Shown: positions 1 to 5,798 of the stretch, one piece after another
How positions within the stretch are numbered: position 1 is the stretch's first letter
How the letters are laid out: the number at the start of each line of letters is the position of its first letter
Assembly (NCBI GenBank): GCA_020720345.1
Contig: DYOT01000014.1
Coordinates: forward strand, 1-7,628
Direction: 5' to 3'
Length of the DNA: 7,628 nucleotides
Source: Candidatus Caenarcanum sp.
Lineage (GTDB): Bacteria; Cyanobacteriota; Vampirovibrionia; Gastranaerophilales; UBA9971
Notes under the pieces: generated by a model
Told to the model about the DNA's origin: nothing
Seen by the model: only the letters and a program-made list of their open reading frames with translations
Database searches by the model: none
Translations under genes and position numbers: made by a program

Positions 1-2
1 TA

Positions 3-77
3 GGACAACACTTAAGTGGAATGTTCAATAGAACTGAAGCTTTACAATTATATAAGGCTGATTGTTCAGACTCATAA
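3..77 (+). CDS. C-terminal fragment of an unrecognised protein (partial)
   Basis: One frame is open from the window edge and ends at TAA (75-77), followed at once by a second in-frame TAA (78-80). It would encode the last 24 residues of a protein, ending LQLYKADCSDS. The other two plus-strand frames hit stops early, at 1-3 and 28-30. The tandem stop and protein-like composition suggest a real gene tail. The peptide is too short to assign a family, and no function is proposed. The gene points the same way as aroB, with about 190 bp between them. Confidence 0.5.
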   Translation, partial: GQHLSGMFNRTEALQLYKADCSDS

Positions 78-228
78 TAATAAAATTTTTATCCATGAAA
101 ATAATTGATTTATTGTTTTAACTTTCGGGGATTAAGTCAACAAGCTTATGCAGTTTTTGTCTTTATGTTTTCATTAATAATAATATAGGTAAAATTGAAT
201 AAAAGTTTAGTTAGTTGTGAAGAACTGT

Positions 229-269
229 TTTATAATATTCTCAGCAGTAAATGTTGAGAATATTTTAAA
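229..269 (+). promoter_or_regulatory. Long inverted repeat abutting the aroB start codon
   Basis: Positions 229-246 and 252-269 are reverse complements over 18 positions, with one T/T mismatch (233/265) and one possible G-U pair (244/254). They enclose a 5-nt loop (247-251, GTAAA). The right arm holds the only Shine-Dalgarno-like stretch (TTGAGAA, 254-260) and ends on the base before the TTG start of aroB. As RNA, the hairpin would hide the ribosome site. As DNA, it contains a perfect TATAAT (231-236) and could be an operator overlapping a -10 element. No T-run follows, so it does not look like an intrinsic terminator. The repeat is directly visible; its regulatory role is inferred. Confidence 0.6.
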
Positions 270-1394
270 TTGGAAAACACGCAGACGGTAAAAGTAGAAA
301 TTCCCGAACAACAGGGCTATTCTTACCCGATAATAATCGGGGAAAATTTGCTTAATCAAATTGGCAAACTGGCAAAAAATTACACAAAAGCCCAAAAATT
401 ACTGGTTATAACAAATAAAACAGTTTACCCGCTTTATGGGGAGCAGGTTAAGGCTTCTCTGGAAGGGGCAAACTTTGAAATTGATTTTGTGATTCTAGAA
501 GACGGCGAAAAATATAAAAATATTACTTCTTTGCAAACAATATGGCAAAGAGCTATTGAGTTTAAGCTGGAAAGAAAAGATGCGGTCATTGCTCTGGGCG
601 GCGGAGTAATAGGAGACATGGCAGGATTTGCAGCAGCGACTTATTTAAGAGGAATTGATTTTATTCAAGTCCCCACAACTTTACTTGCGCAGGTAGATTC
701 TTCAGTCGGCGGCAAAGTTGCAATAAACCATGAACTCGGAAAAAATCTCATCGGCAACTTCTATCAGCCTAAATTTGTTCTTACAGATACTTTAACACTG
801 AAAACCCTTACTGTTGAAGAGCTTAAAGTCGGGTTGGCGGAAGTGCTTAAATACGCCTTTATCGAAAAATCATGTTTTTGTCATCTCAACACACAGAGTT
901 TTATTGAATATTTAAAAGAAAACAAAGACGCAATATTTGCGCTCAACCCTGATATAATTCAAAAACTTGTAAAATACTGCTGCGAGCTTAAAGCTGCTGT
1001 AGTAAACAAGGATGAAAAGGAATCGGACATCAGGGCAATTTTAAACTTTGGACATACCGCCGGTCATGCAATTGAAAAATGCTCTCGCTATGATAACATA
1101 AACCACGGTCAGGCAATTTCAATTGGAATGAAAGGAGCTTTACACATTTCCAGAGCAAAAAGACTTATTGACGAAAATTATTATAAATATTGTTTGGCGC
1201 TTCTGGATTTATATAAATTAGACTATAAAATTCCTAATTCAATAGCACCGGAAGCTATTTATCAGGCAATGTTCAATGATAAAAAGATTTTATCAGGAAA
1301 ATTCAGATTTATTTTATCCACCGGAAAATCCGAAGTAGGAATTTTCAGTGATGTAGATAAAGAAACCATTTTAGAATCTATAAAAATTCTTTAA
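270..1394 (+). CDS. aroB: 3-dehydroquinate synthase
   Basis: Cytoplasmic enzyme of the shikimate pathway. It converts 3-deoxy-D-arabino-heptulosonate 7-phosphate to 3-dehydroquinate using NAD+ and a divalent metal, normally zinc. The 374 residues are about the usual family length. The glycine-rich NAD-binding motif GGGVIGD lies at 110-116, and the substrate/NAD segment PTTLLAQVDSSVGGK at 135-149. The expected metal ligands are present as E191 (GLAEVLKYA), H262 (FGHTAGH) and H279 (NHGQAIS). The start is TTG at 270: an in-frame TGA lies at 255-257, no ATG or GTG start lies between, and the next internal Met (residue 117) falls inside the NAD motif. The ribosome site is weak and lies inside the inverted repeat at 229-269, so initiation may be controlled. 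The neighbours are not shikimate genes. The family assignment is secure. Confidence 0.97.
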   Translation: MENTQTVKVEIPEQQGYSYPIIIGENLLNQIGKLAKNYTKAQKLLVITNKTVYPLYGEQVKASLEGANFEIDFVILEDGEKYKNITSLQTIWQRAIEFKLERKDAVIALGGGVIGDMAGFAAATYLRGIDFIQVPTTLLAQVDSSVGGKVAINHELGKNLIGNFYQPKFVLTDTLTLKTLTVEELKVGLAEVLKYAFIEKSCFCHLNTQSFIEYLKENKDAIFALNPDIIQKLVKYCCELKAAVVNKDEKESDIRAILNFGHTAGHAIEKCSRYDNINHGQAISIGMKGALHISRAKRLIDENYYKYCLALLDLYKLDYKIPNSIAPEAIYQAMFNDKKILSGKFRFILSTGKSEVGIFSDVDKETILESIKIL

Positions 1395-1405
1395 TTGCTC
1401 ATATT

Positions 1406-1555
1406 GTCATTGCGAGGCATGAGACTGGTTGTATAGACTATTAACAAACTGCCGAAGCAATCTTTCTTTATGGTATAAAGCTTTGGTTGCAAGCAAGAAG
1501 CTTGCTTCGTAAGACAAATCAAAAATTTTATAGACGTTTAATGCCTTGCAATGAC
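1406..1555. repeat. Palindromic intergenic repeat element, copy 1
   Basis: This 150-bp noncoding element begins GTCATTGCGAGGCAT (1406-1420) and ends ATGCCTTGCAATGAC (1541-1555), near-perfect reverse complements with one mismatch. Inside lies a second pair, CCGAAGCAATC (1452-1462) facing GCTTGCTTCG (1500-1509). It fills most of the 187-bp gap between aroB and the hydrolase gene. It has no open reading frame of note and no obvious target-site duplication. The CATTGCGAGG...CGAAGCAATC pattern resembles abundant dispersed repeats I know from several bacterial phyla. Whether it is a MITE or another repeat type is uncertain. A transcript across it could fold into a long stem. Confidence 0.85.
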
Positions 1556-1567
1556 TCTTAATCCAAC

Positions 1568-1576
1568 AGGAGGAGA
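1568..1576 (+). promoter_or_regulatory. Strong Shine-Dalgarno fixing a TTG start
   Basis: AGGAGGAGA is the strongest ribosome-binding site in the window. The AGGAGG core ends 8 nt before TTG 1582 and 14 nt before GTG 1588, so it favours the TTG as the start of the hydrolase gene. Confidence 0.8.
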
Positions 1577-1581
1577 TAATT

Positions 1582-2448
1582 TTGGTAGTGAAAATTTTAA
1601 GAATATTTTTTCTTATGTTTGTTTTATCTATTTTTTCAGTTTATATAGCCGCAAAATCAATTGATATAACTAAAATTGAAAAAAAACTTGTTTATAAACC
1701 TGTAAATAAAACCTATAATTTGATACCGGTTATTGATTCCAGGGCTCAAAAAAATTACTTTTTTTCAAAAGACGGAATCAAAATAAACTATTTAAGAATA
1801 AAAGGCAGCAGGAAATTCCCTGTAATTGTTTTCTGTCACGGTAACAGCGGAAATATGACCCGCTGCGGTAATCAAAGCAAGCTTAAATTCCTTGTACAGG
1901 AAGGATATGAAGTGTTTACTTTTGATTACAGAGGTTTTGGAGAAAGCGGGGGTGAAGTTGATGAAAAGGGGCTATACGATGATTTAAATTCATTTATAGC
2001 TTATCTGGATGAAAAATATAATATTCCCAACGATAAAATCATTTTGTGGGGGCATTCACTCGGTTCTGCTGTCGTTATTGACACTGCCTCCAAAATTAAA
2101 TTAAAGGGAGTCATCGTTGAAGGAGCCTTTACCAGTGTTGAAGATGTTAGAGACTATGTAACTTCACAAGACATAAATAAACAATCTTTATTTCATAATA
2201 TAAGAAATCGTTTTTATGATTCGATTCCTATAACTCAAAAATTTAGCTCTAAAGATAAAATTGCCAGTGTTAAATCGCCTACTCTGATTATTCATGCAAT
2301 TAATGACAAAATAATTCCTTATGAAATGGGAGAAAAACTGGCAAAATTAAAGCCTGATGCTAAAACTTGTTTTTCAAAAATAGGAGGGCATTGTGATTAT
2401 GGCTGGCAGGATAAATATATACTTAAGTTTTTAAGAAATTTGAATTAA
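1582..2448 (+). CDS. Membrane-anchored alpha/beta hydrolase (ABHD13/BEM46-like)
   Basis: Predicted serine hydrolase of 288 residues. A hydrophobic N-terminal segment (about 5-23) with lysine and arginine before it looks like a signal anchor. There is no lipobox cysteine, so the catalytic domain is probably held outside the inner membrane. The fold is marked by the oxyanion-side motif HGNSGN (86-91), DYRGFGESGG (115-124) and the nucleophile elbow GHSLG (157-161, S159). The likely catalytic acid is D242 in AINDKIIP, and the likely histidine is H270 in GGHCDY. The order and spacing match the ABHD13/BEM46 group of alpha/beta hydrolases. The substrate cannot be read from sequence; an esterase, lipase or thioesterase role is possible. 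The TTG start is supported by AGGAGG 8 nt upstream. The gene stands alone between a repeat element and the ECF sigma gene, 101 bp downstream. Confidence 0.9.
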   Translation: MVVKILRIFFLMFVLSIFSVYIAAKSIDITKIEKKLVYKPVNKTYNLIPVIDSRAQKNYFFSKDGIKINYLRIKGSRKFPVIVFCHGNSGNMTRCGNQSKLKFLVQEGYEVFTFDYRGFGESGGEVDEKGLYDDLNSFIAYLDEKYNIPNDKIILWGHSLGSAVVIDTASKIKLKGVIVEGAFTSVEDVRDYVTSQDINKQSLFHNIRNRFYDSIPITQKFSSKDKIASVKSPTLIIHAINDKIIPYEMGEKLAKLKPDAKTCFSKIGGHCDYGWQDKYILKFLRNLN

Positions 2449-2549
2449 TTTTGGTGATGGTCATAACCTTTCCTTAATTTGATTAACAAATTTTAAGTTA
2501 CGAATTGTAAATTTTTTAAACTAGTTGATTTTAAAGGAAAAAGGTCCGA

Positions 2550-3179
2550 ATGAAACATAATTTACGTGAAATTTACAGAATCATGGACCTTTCAGAGCTG
2601 ATAATCAAATGTCAGCACGACGATAAGCTTGCTCTTGAAGAGTTAATAAAAAGACAGGAAAGAATCGTTTATAATACCTTATTTCATTTAGATCCGAATA
2701 GAATAGATATAGCGGACATAGCACAGGAAGTGCTTTTTAGGATGACCAAGGCAATCAAAACACTTAAAAAACCTGGAACCTTCAAATTCTGGTTAAACCA
2801 GATTATAACAAACATTTTTTATGATGAGCTCAGGAGAAAAACAAGAAGGCTTGCTACAATATCAATAGATACACCCTATCTAAACATGGGTGAAGAAGAA
2901 ATAAGTCAATCAAGAGATATCGCAGATACCGGAAAAATGCCGGAAGAAAGAACCTTGAACAAAGAACTTAATGAGGTGATAAAAGAATCCATTAATGATT
3001 TGCCGGAACAGTTCAGAATAGTTATTGTTTTGAGAGAGTTACAGGGCTTAAGCTACGACGAAATAGCAGAAATTACAAAAACCAACATAGGTACGGTAAA
3101 ATCCAGGCTTGCAAGGGCAAGAGCCCGACTTCAGGATCAAATTAAACCTTATCTTGCACATGAAAGAGGTGATAAATGA
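2550..3179 (+). CDS. ECF-type RNA polymerase sigma factor
   Basis: A 209-residue group 4 sigma factor that would direct RNA polymerase to a stress or envelope regulon. Sigma region 2 covers about 33-100, with the core-binding stretch DIADIAQEVLFRMTKAI (53-69) and the -10 recognition part FKFWLNQIITNIFYDELRRK (78-97). Region 3 is absent, and an acidic linker covers about 107-140. Region 4 (about 144-198) starts LPEQFRIVIVLRELQGLSYDE, with the helix-turn-helix EIAEITKTNIGTVKSRLARA at 171-190. The ATG at 2550 has AAGG 5 nt upstream (2541-2544). Met12 is an alternative start with a poorer site. The stop overlaps the next gene's start (ATGA), and that gene encodes a zinc-finger anti-sigma factor, so this is a coupled sigma/anti-sigma module. 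The exact ECF subgroup was not determined. Confidence 0.95.
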   Translation: MKHNLREIYRIMDLSELIIKCQHDDKLALEELIKRQERIVYNTLFHLDPNRIDIADIAQEVLFRMTKAIKTLKKPGTFKFWLNQIITNIFYDELRRKTRRLATISIDTPYLNMGEEEISQSRDIADTGKMPEERTLNKELNEVIKESINDLPEQFRIVIVLRELQGLSYDEIAEITKTNIGTVKSRLARARARLQDQIKPYLAHERGDK

Positions 3180-3670
3180 AAGATGACAGTTTTTCAGAAA
3201 AAATTTCTTTAGGGTTTGGCTGCTGCAAAGAGATTGAAGAGAATCTTTCGGCTTTTGTTGACGGGGAGCTTCCAAAAAATCAGATTATAAAAATTTGCGA
3301 TCATCTTATTGAATGCGATTATTGTAAAAATTGCTATAAAAACTTACGAAACACACAAAAATCACTTAAAAATTATTTTAATAATTCAGCTGAAGAACTT
3401 GATATCCCTGATGAATCTTTCAGGGGGGTCATAGTAAACAGGGTCATTTTTGCTCAAAAACAAAGAAAAATTATTTATTCCTGTATTGCGCTGATATTTT
3501 TAGCAAGCGCAGGATATTTTTCCTTAAATATTATAAGTTTTAATTCTCCTGAAAAAGACGCCATACATAAAGTGAAATTTATAGACGAAAAACCTGTTTT
3601 AACACCCATACCGGATGCCCCGGAAAGTGTTACAAAAGAATTTACTGACGAATTTAAAGATAAGAAATAA
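3176..3670 (+). CDS. Membrane zinc-finger (zf-HC2) anti-sigma factor
   Basis: A 164-residue single-pass membrane protein expected to hold the upstream ECF sigma factor inactive until a signal arrives. The cytoplasmic half carries the zinc-associated anti-sigma motif: C16 or C17, then H43, C47 and C50 (HLIECDYC, the Hx3Cx2C signature), preceded by the typical ENLSAFVDGELP stretch (22-33). A hydrophobic segment at about 99-121 is the membrane helix, followed by about 43 residues facing the periplasm and rich in Lys, Asp, Glu and Pro. No recognisable sensor domain is present there. The start overlaps the sigma stop by 4 nt (ATGA), and AGAGGTGA at 3165-3172 is a good ribosome site, so the two should be made together. 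Signal and protease are unknown. Its overall identity is low-complexity outside the zinc motif, so the assignment rests on motif, topology and position. Confidence 0.88.
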   Translation: MKDDSFSEKISLGFGCCKEIEENLSAFVDGELPKNQIIKICDHLIECDYCKNCYKNLRNTQKSLKNYFNNSAEELDIPDESFRGVIVNRVIFAQKQRKIIYSCIALIFLASAGYFSLNIISFNSPEKDAIHKVKFIDEKPVLTPIPDAPESVTKEFTDEFKDKK

Positions 3671-3680
3671 GAGTCCATCT

Positions 3681-3826
3681 GTCATTGCGAGGCATATAAC
3701 GTTTATAAAATTGATGATTGTCTACCGAAGCAATCTAAGAAAATCGGGCATTTTTACAAAAAAACATATCAGAAATCATTTATTTTTGGATTGCTTCGTC
3801 GGCACTTCGTACCTCCTCGCAATGAC
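3681..3826. repeat. Palindromic intergenic repeat element, copy 2
   Basis: This 146-bp relative of the element at 1406-1555 has perfect 12-bp ends, GTCATTGCGAGG (3681-3692) and CCTCGCAATGAC (3815-3826). An inner pair, CGAAGCAATC (3726-3735) and GATTGCTTCG (3789-3798), is also perfect. Its left arm (3681-3735) matches the reverse complement of the right arm of copy 1 (1500-1555) over about 55 bp, with roughly eight differences and one gap. Its right arm is shorter and different. It lies between the anti-sigma and heptosyltransferase genes. The short open frames crossing it are not believable genes. Confidence 0.87.
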
Positions 3827-3847
3827 AATGTGAGTTGAGAATGACAA

Positions 3848-3863
3848 ACTCGACTTGTCGAGT
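3848..3863. repeat. Short perfect palindromic arm pair upstream of the heptosyltransferase
   Basis: ACTCGAC (3848-3854) and GTCGAGT (3857-3863) are exact reverse complements around a 2-nt centre; as RNA this would close with a 4-nt loop. It ends 16 nt before the likely ATG at 3880 and follows repeat copy 2 by 21 bp. It may be a small hairpin in the leader, or part of another dispersed repeat. No T-run follows, so a terminator is unlikely. Confidence 0.45.
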
Positions 3864-3879
3864 ATATAATAAGAAAATT

Positions 3880-4908
3880 ATGAATGCTTTAAATAGAATA
3901 CTAATAGTAAAATTAAGTGCGCTTGGCGATATTGCCCAGTCTACTCCAATTTTGCACGCCTTGCGCAGAAAATTCCCCGATAATTACATTGCATGGGCTG
4001 TTGAAGACAGAAATTCGGATATTTTAATAAATAATCCTTTAATTGATGAAGTTTTTGTTTTACCCAAACTAAGATTGAAAAATTTCAGGGAATATTTTTT
4101 AATAATTAAAAAAATTCGTGAAAAAAAATTTGATATCGCAATAGACTTGCAAGAATTGCTTAAAAGTGCTCTTGTAACATGGTTAAGCGGTGCGAAAAGG
4201 CGAATAGCGCATGCCGGTACAAGAGAATTTGCGCATCTTTTTATCAATGAAAAACTTCCCATTCACGATAACTTTGACCCGAACAAGCTGCTGCTGGAAA
4301 GATATCTTGAGCCTGCCGCATATATGGGTGCTCCTATCGATGAAATTAAATTCAGTCTCCCTCCTATACACTTTGAAACGAAGGATTACGTGGATAAACT
4401 TCTTGAAAATACTGATAATAGCAAAGAAAATATTATATTTTCTCCGGCTACAATCTGGACATCAAAGCATTGGTCGGAAGAATACTGGTCGGAGCTTATG
4501 GATAAGCTTGCACCGGATTATAATATTATATTTATAGGCACAGATAAAGATAAACAACTTATTGGCAGAATAGTTAATACTGCAAAATCGGATAACTATC
4601 TTTCGCTTGCCGGAAAAACAAATATTATTCAGCTTATTGAGGTTGTTAACAGGGCTAAATACTTTATAGCGCCTGATACCGGACCTGCGCATATTGCAAA
4701 TGCTACACAAGTTCCTTCTATAATTATGCTTTTCGGCTCAACAGGAGTCAGAAGAACTCCTCCCTACGGCGAAAAACACAAAGCACTGGCAGCAGATTTG
4801 CCTTGTCAGCCGTGTTTTGAAAGAATTTGCCCGAGAAAAGACAATTATATGGAGTGTATGAAAAAACTTACCCCTAAAAGAGTTTTGGATTTTATAGAGT
4901 TGTCTTGA
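3880..4908 (+). CDS. Glycosyltransferase family 9 (LPS heptosyltransferase-like)
   Basis: A 342-residue GT9 enzyme of the WaaC/WaaF/WaaQ type, which adds ADP-activated heptose to the inner core of lipopolysaccharide on the cytoplasmic face of the inner membrane. The N-terminal RILIVKLSALGDIAQSTP (6-23) holds the conserved GD (16-17). DLQELLKSAL (89-98) lies in the acceptor half. The C-terminal half has SPATIWTSKHW (188-198), the IIFIGTD strand (216-222) and the sugar-nucleotide motif APDTGPAHIANA (264-275). A CQPC...C...C cluster near the end (309, 312, 317, 326) is also common in this family. The frame extends upstream to ATG 3835, but those 15 residues come from leader and palindrome sequence. 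ATG 3880 puts the family-typical strand at the N-terminus. Donor and acceptor specificity (type I, II or other) cannot be decided. It converges on acpS. Confidence 0.92.
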   Translation: MNALNRILIVKLSALGDIAQSTPILHALRRKFPDNYIAWAVEDRNSDILINNPLIDEVFVLPKLRLKNFREYFLIIKKIREKKFDIAIDLQELLKSALVTWLSGAKRRIAHAGTREFAHLFINEKLPIHDNFDPNKLLLERYLEPAAYMGAPIDEIKFSLPPIHFETKDYVDKLLENTDNSKENIIFSPATIWTSKHWSEEYWSELMDKLAPDYNIIFIGTDKDKQLIGRIVNTAKSDNYLSLAGKTNIIQLIEVVNRAKYFIAPDTGPAHIANATQVPSIIMLFGSTGVRRTPPYGEKHKALAADLPCQPCFERICPRKDNYMECMKKLTPKRVLDFIELS

Positions 4909-4935
4909 CCTTAATATGTCATTCTGGTATAGAAG

Positions 4936-5334
4936 TTATTTTTTATATCCAATAACGGTGGAAATTGCGTCAGTATGGCTGTGTGAAACACTAACTTCCC
5001 AATTTGTTATGCCCAATTGCTGTTCAAACTCTTTTGCCCTGCCGGAAAGTTCTATGCTTATAGAACTTTTTATATCTCTGATAACTTCAACATCTTTCCA
5101 ATTGATTCCCTTGCTCCAGCCAAGTTTATTAATTCCAACGCCAAGAGCTTTTGAAACAGCTTCTTTTGTGGCAAATCTTACGGATAGTCTCGAAGCTGTA
5201 TTTTTTGGGTTTAAAAGACAGTATTGTATTTCCTTTTCTGTAAAAGTCTTTTCAAGAAATTTTTTACCAAACCTGTTATATGCATCCTGAATTCTTTTTA
5301 TTTCACATATGTCATTGCCAAGAAAAATTTTCAT
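4936..5334 (-). CDS. acpS: Holo-[acyl-carrier-protein] synthase
   Basis: Transfers 4'-phosphopantetheine from coenzyme A to a serine of apo-ACP, activating the carrier for fatty acid synthesis in the cytoplasm. At 132 residues it has normal AcpS length. The N-terminal LGNDICEIKRI (5-15) gives the Mg2+ ligand D8. The signature RFATKEAVSKALG (53-65) supplies E58 and K62. The C-terminal strand region ends VSVSHSHTDAISTVIG (114-129). The ATG at 5334 shares one base with the TAA of the 106-aa gene upstream (TAATG) and has no good Shine-Dalgarno of its own, so translation is probably coupled. It is the last gene of the minus-strand series and ends 27 bp from the convergent heptosyltransferase. The assignment is firm. 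Confidence 0.96.
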   Translation of the reverse strand: MKIFLGNDICEIKRIQDAYNRFGKKFLEKTFTEKEIQYCLLNPKNTASRLSVRFATKEAVSKALGVGINKLGWSKGINWKDVEVIRDIKSSISIELSGRAKEFEQQLGITNWEVSVSHSHTDAISTVIGYKK

Positions 5335-5654
5335 TATATAAATTCTGTATCTGTTTTGTCCATAATAACATTTATCATTTCATTTAAGAGCTCTTTTTCT
5401 TCAATCTTTTCAAGATGTTTAAGCATTTCTACTGATGAAAGAAGATTTTCGTTTCTATCGTACCATCTTCTTCGCAGAGGCGAAACCTGACTGTTAATTA
5501 TCTGGATAAAATTATCAATGTCGTTCTGCCTGTCTATAATTAATTGAATAATATCATCCGCGATTTCATCCTGCATACTTAAATTTGCATGTTCAAATAG
5601 CCCCATTGCTTTTTGTAATTTTTCATTTTTGTCGTACCAGCGTTGAAAAGCCAT
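5334..5654 (-). CDS. Small protein with two RWYD repeats, function unknown
   Basis: A 106-residue soluble protein I cannot assign to a named family. It is an internal duplication. Repeat 1 (about 5-48) begins RWYDKNEKLQKAMGLFEH and repeat 2 (63-106) begins RWYDRNENLLSSVEMLKH, 58 residues apart. Each opens with RWYD(K/R)NE(K/N)L and continues as an acidic, leucine/isoleucine-rich stretch with a helical pattern (DEIADDIIQLIIDRQ in the first, ELLNEMINVIMDKT in the second). No signal peptide, membrane helix or cysteine is present. The ATG at 5654 follows GAGG by 4 nt. An ATG at 5664 is out of frame. The stop overlaps acpS (TAATG), so the two are probably co-translated. Composition and coupling support a real gene. 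A role as an adaptor or regulator is only a guess. Confidence 0.85.
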   Translation of the reverse strand: MAFQRWYDKNEKLQKAMGLFEHANLSMQDEIADDIIQLIIDRQNDIDNFIQIINSQVSPLRRRWYDRNENLLSSVEMLKHLEKIEEKELLNEMINVIMDKTDTEFI

Positions 5655-5798
5655 TTTGCCTCATATTAAGATTAATTTAGTAAGTACTCGTTTGAATTTG
5701 GATTCCTGTTTTCTGTAAAGTATTATCTTGATTGATTTTCACATTTAAAAAATTCAAAAACAAATTTAAGTTGAGTATAACGTTAATTATTTATGTGT
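5655..5798. other. AT-rich gap between the sigma-28-like gene and the RWYD gene
   Basis: This 144-bp gap has no convincing gene, terminator hairpin or repeat element. On the minus strand a GATAAT hexamer lies about 70 bp before the RWYD gene, but no good -35 sits 16-18 bp upstream of it. A separate promoter for the RWYD-acpS pair is therefore possible but not shown. Confidence 0.4.

Noticed and set aside
78..228. CRISPR-like or riboswitch-like sequence around GGGGATTAAGTCAAC (127-141)
   Set aside because: It occurs once, with no spacer pattern and no stable multi-stem fold that I could draw.
2449..2549. Autoregulated ECF promoter before the sigma gene
   Set aside because: I found no convincing AAC-type -35 with a properly spaced -10, and no good sigma-70 pair; TTGATT at 2478-2483 lacks a partner.
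3615..3833. 72-codon frame running from the anti-sigma 3' end through repeat copy 2
   Set aside because: It overlaps the anti-sigma gene out of frame and then crosses a noncoding palindromic repeat.
3835..3879. ATG 3835 as the start of the heptosyltransferase (15 extra residues)
   Set aside because: The extra residues are encoded by repeat-adjacent and palindromic leader sequence, and the family-typical first strand (RILIVKLSALGD) starts just after ATG 3880.
4909..4935. Bidirectional terminator or a fragment of the GTCATT repeat between the convergent genes
   Set aside because: GTCATTC occurs at 4918-4924 but does not continue as the repeat, and only a weak 6-bp AT-rich stem (4935-4956) lies nearby, inside the acpS end.
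4916..5290. Plus-strand open frame of 124 codons across acpS
   Set aside because: It lies almost entirely antisense to acpS, which has clear catalytic motifs, and its translation shows no recognisable protein features.
5310..5321. GTCATTGCCAAG as another repeat end
   Set aside because: It lies inside acpS and encodes the conserved LGND residues; the similarity to GTCATTGCGAGG is coincidence.
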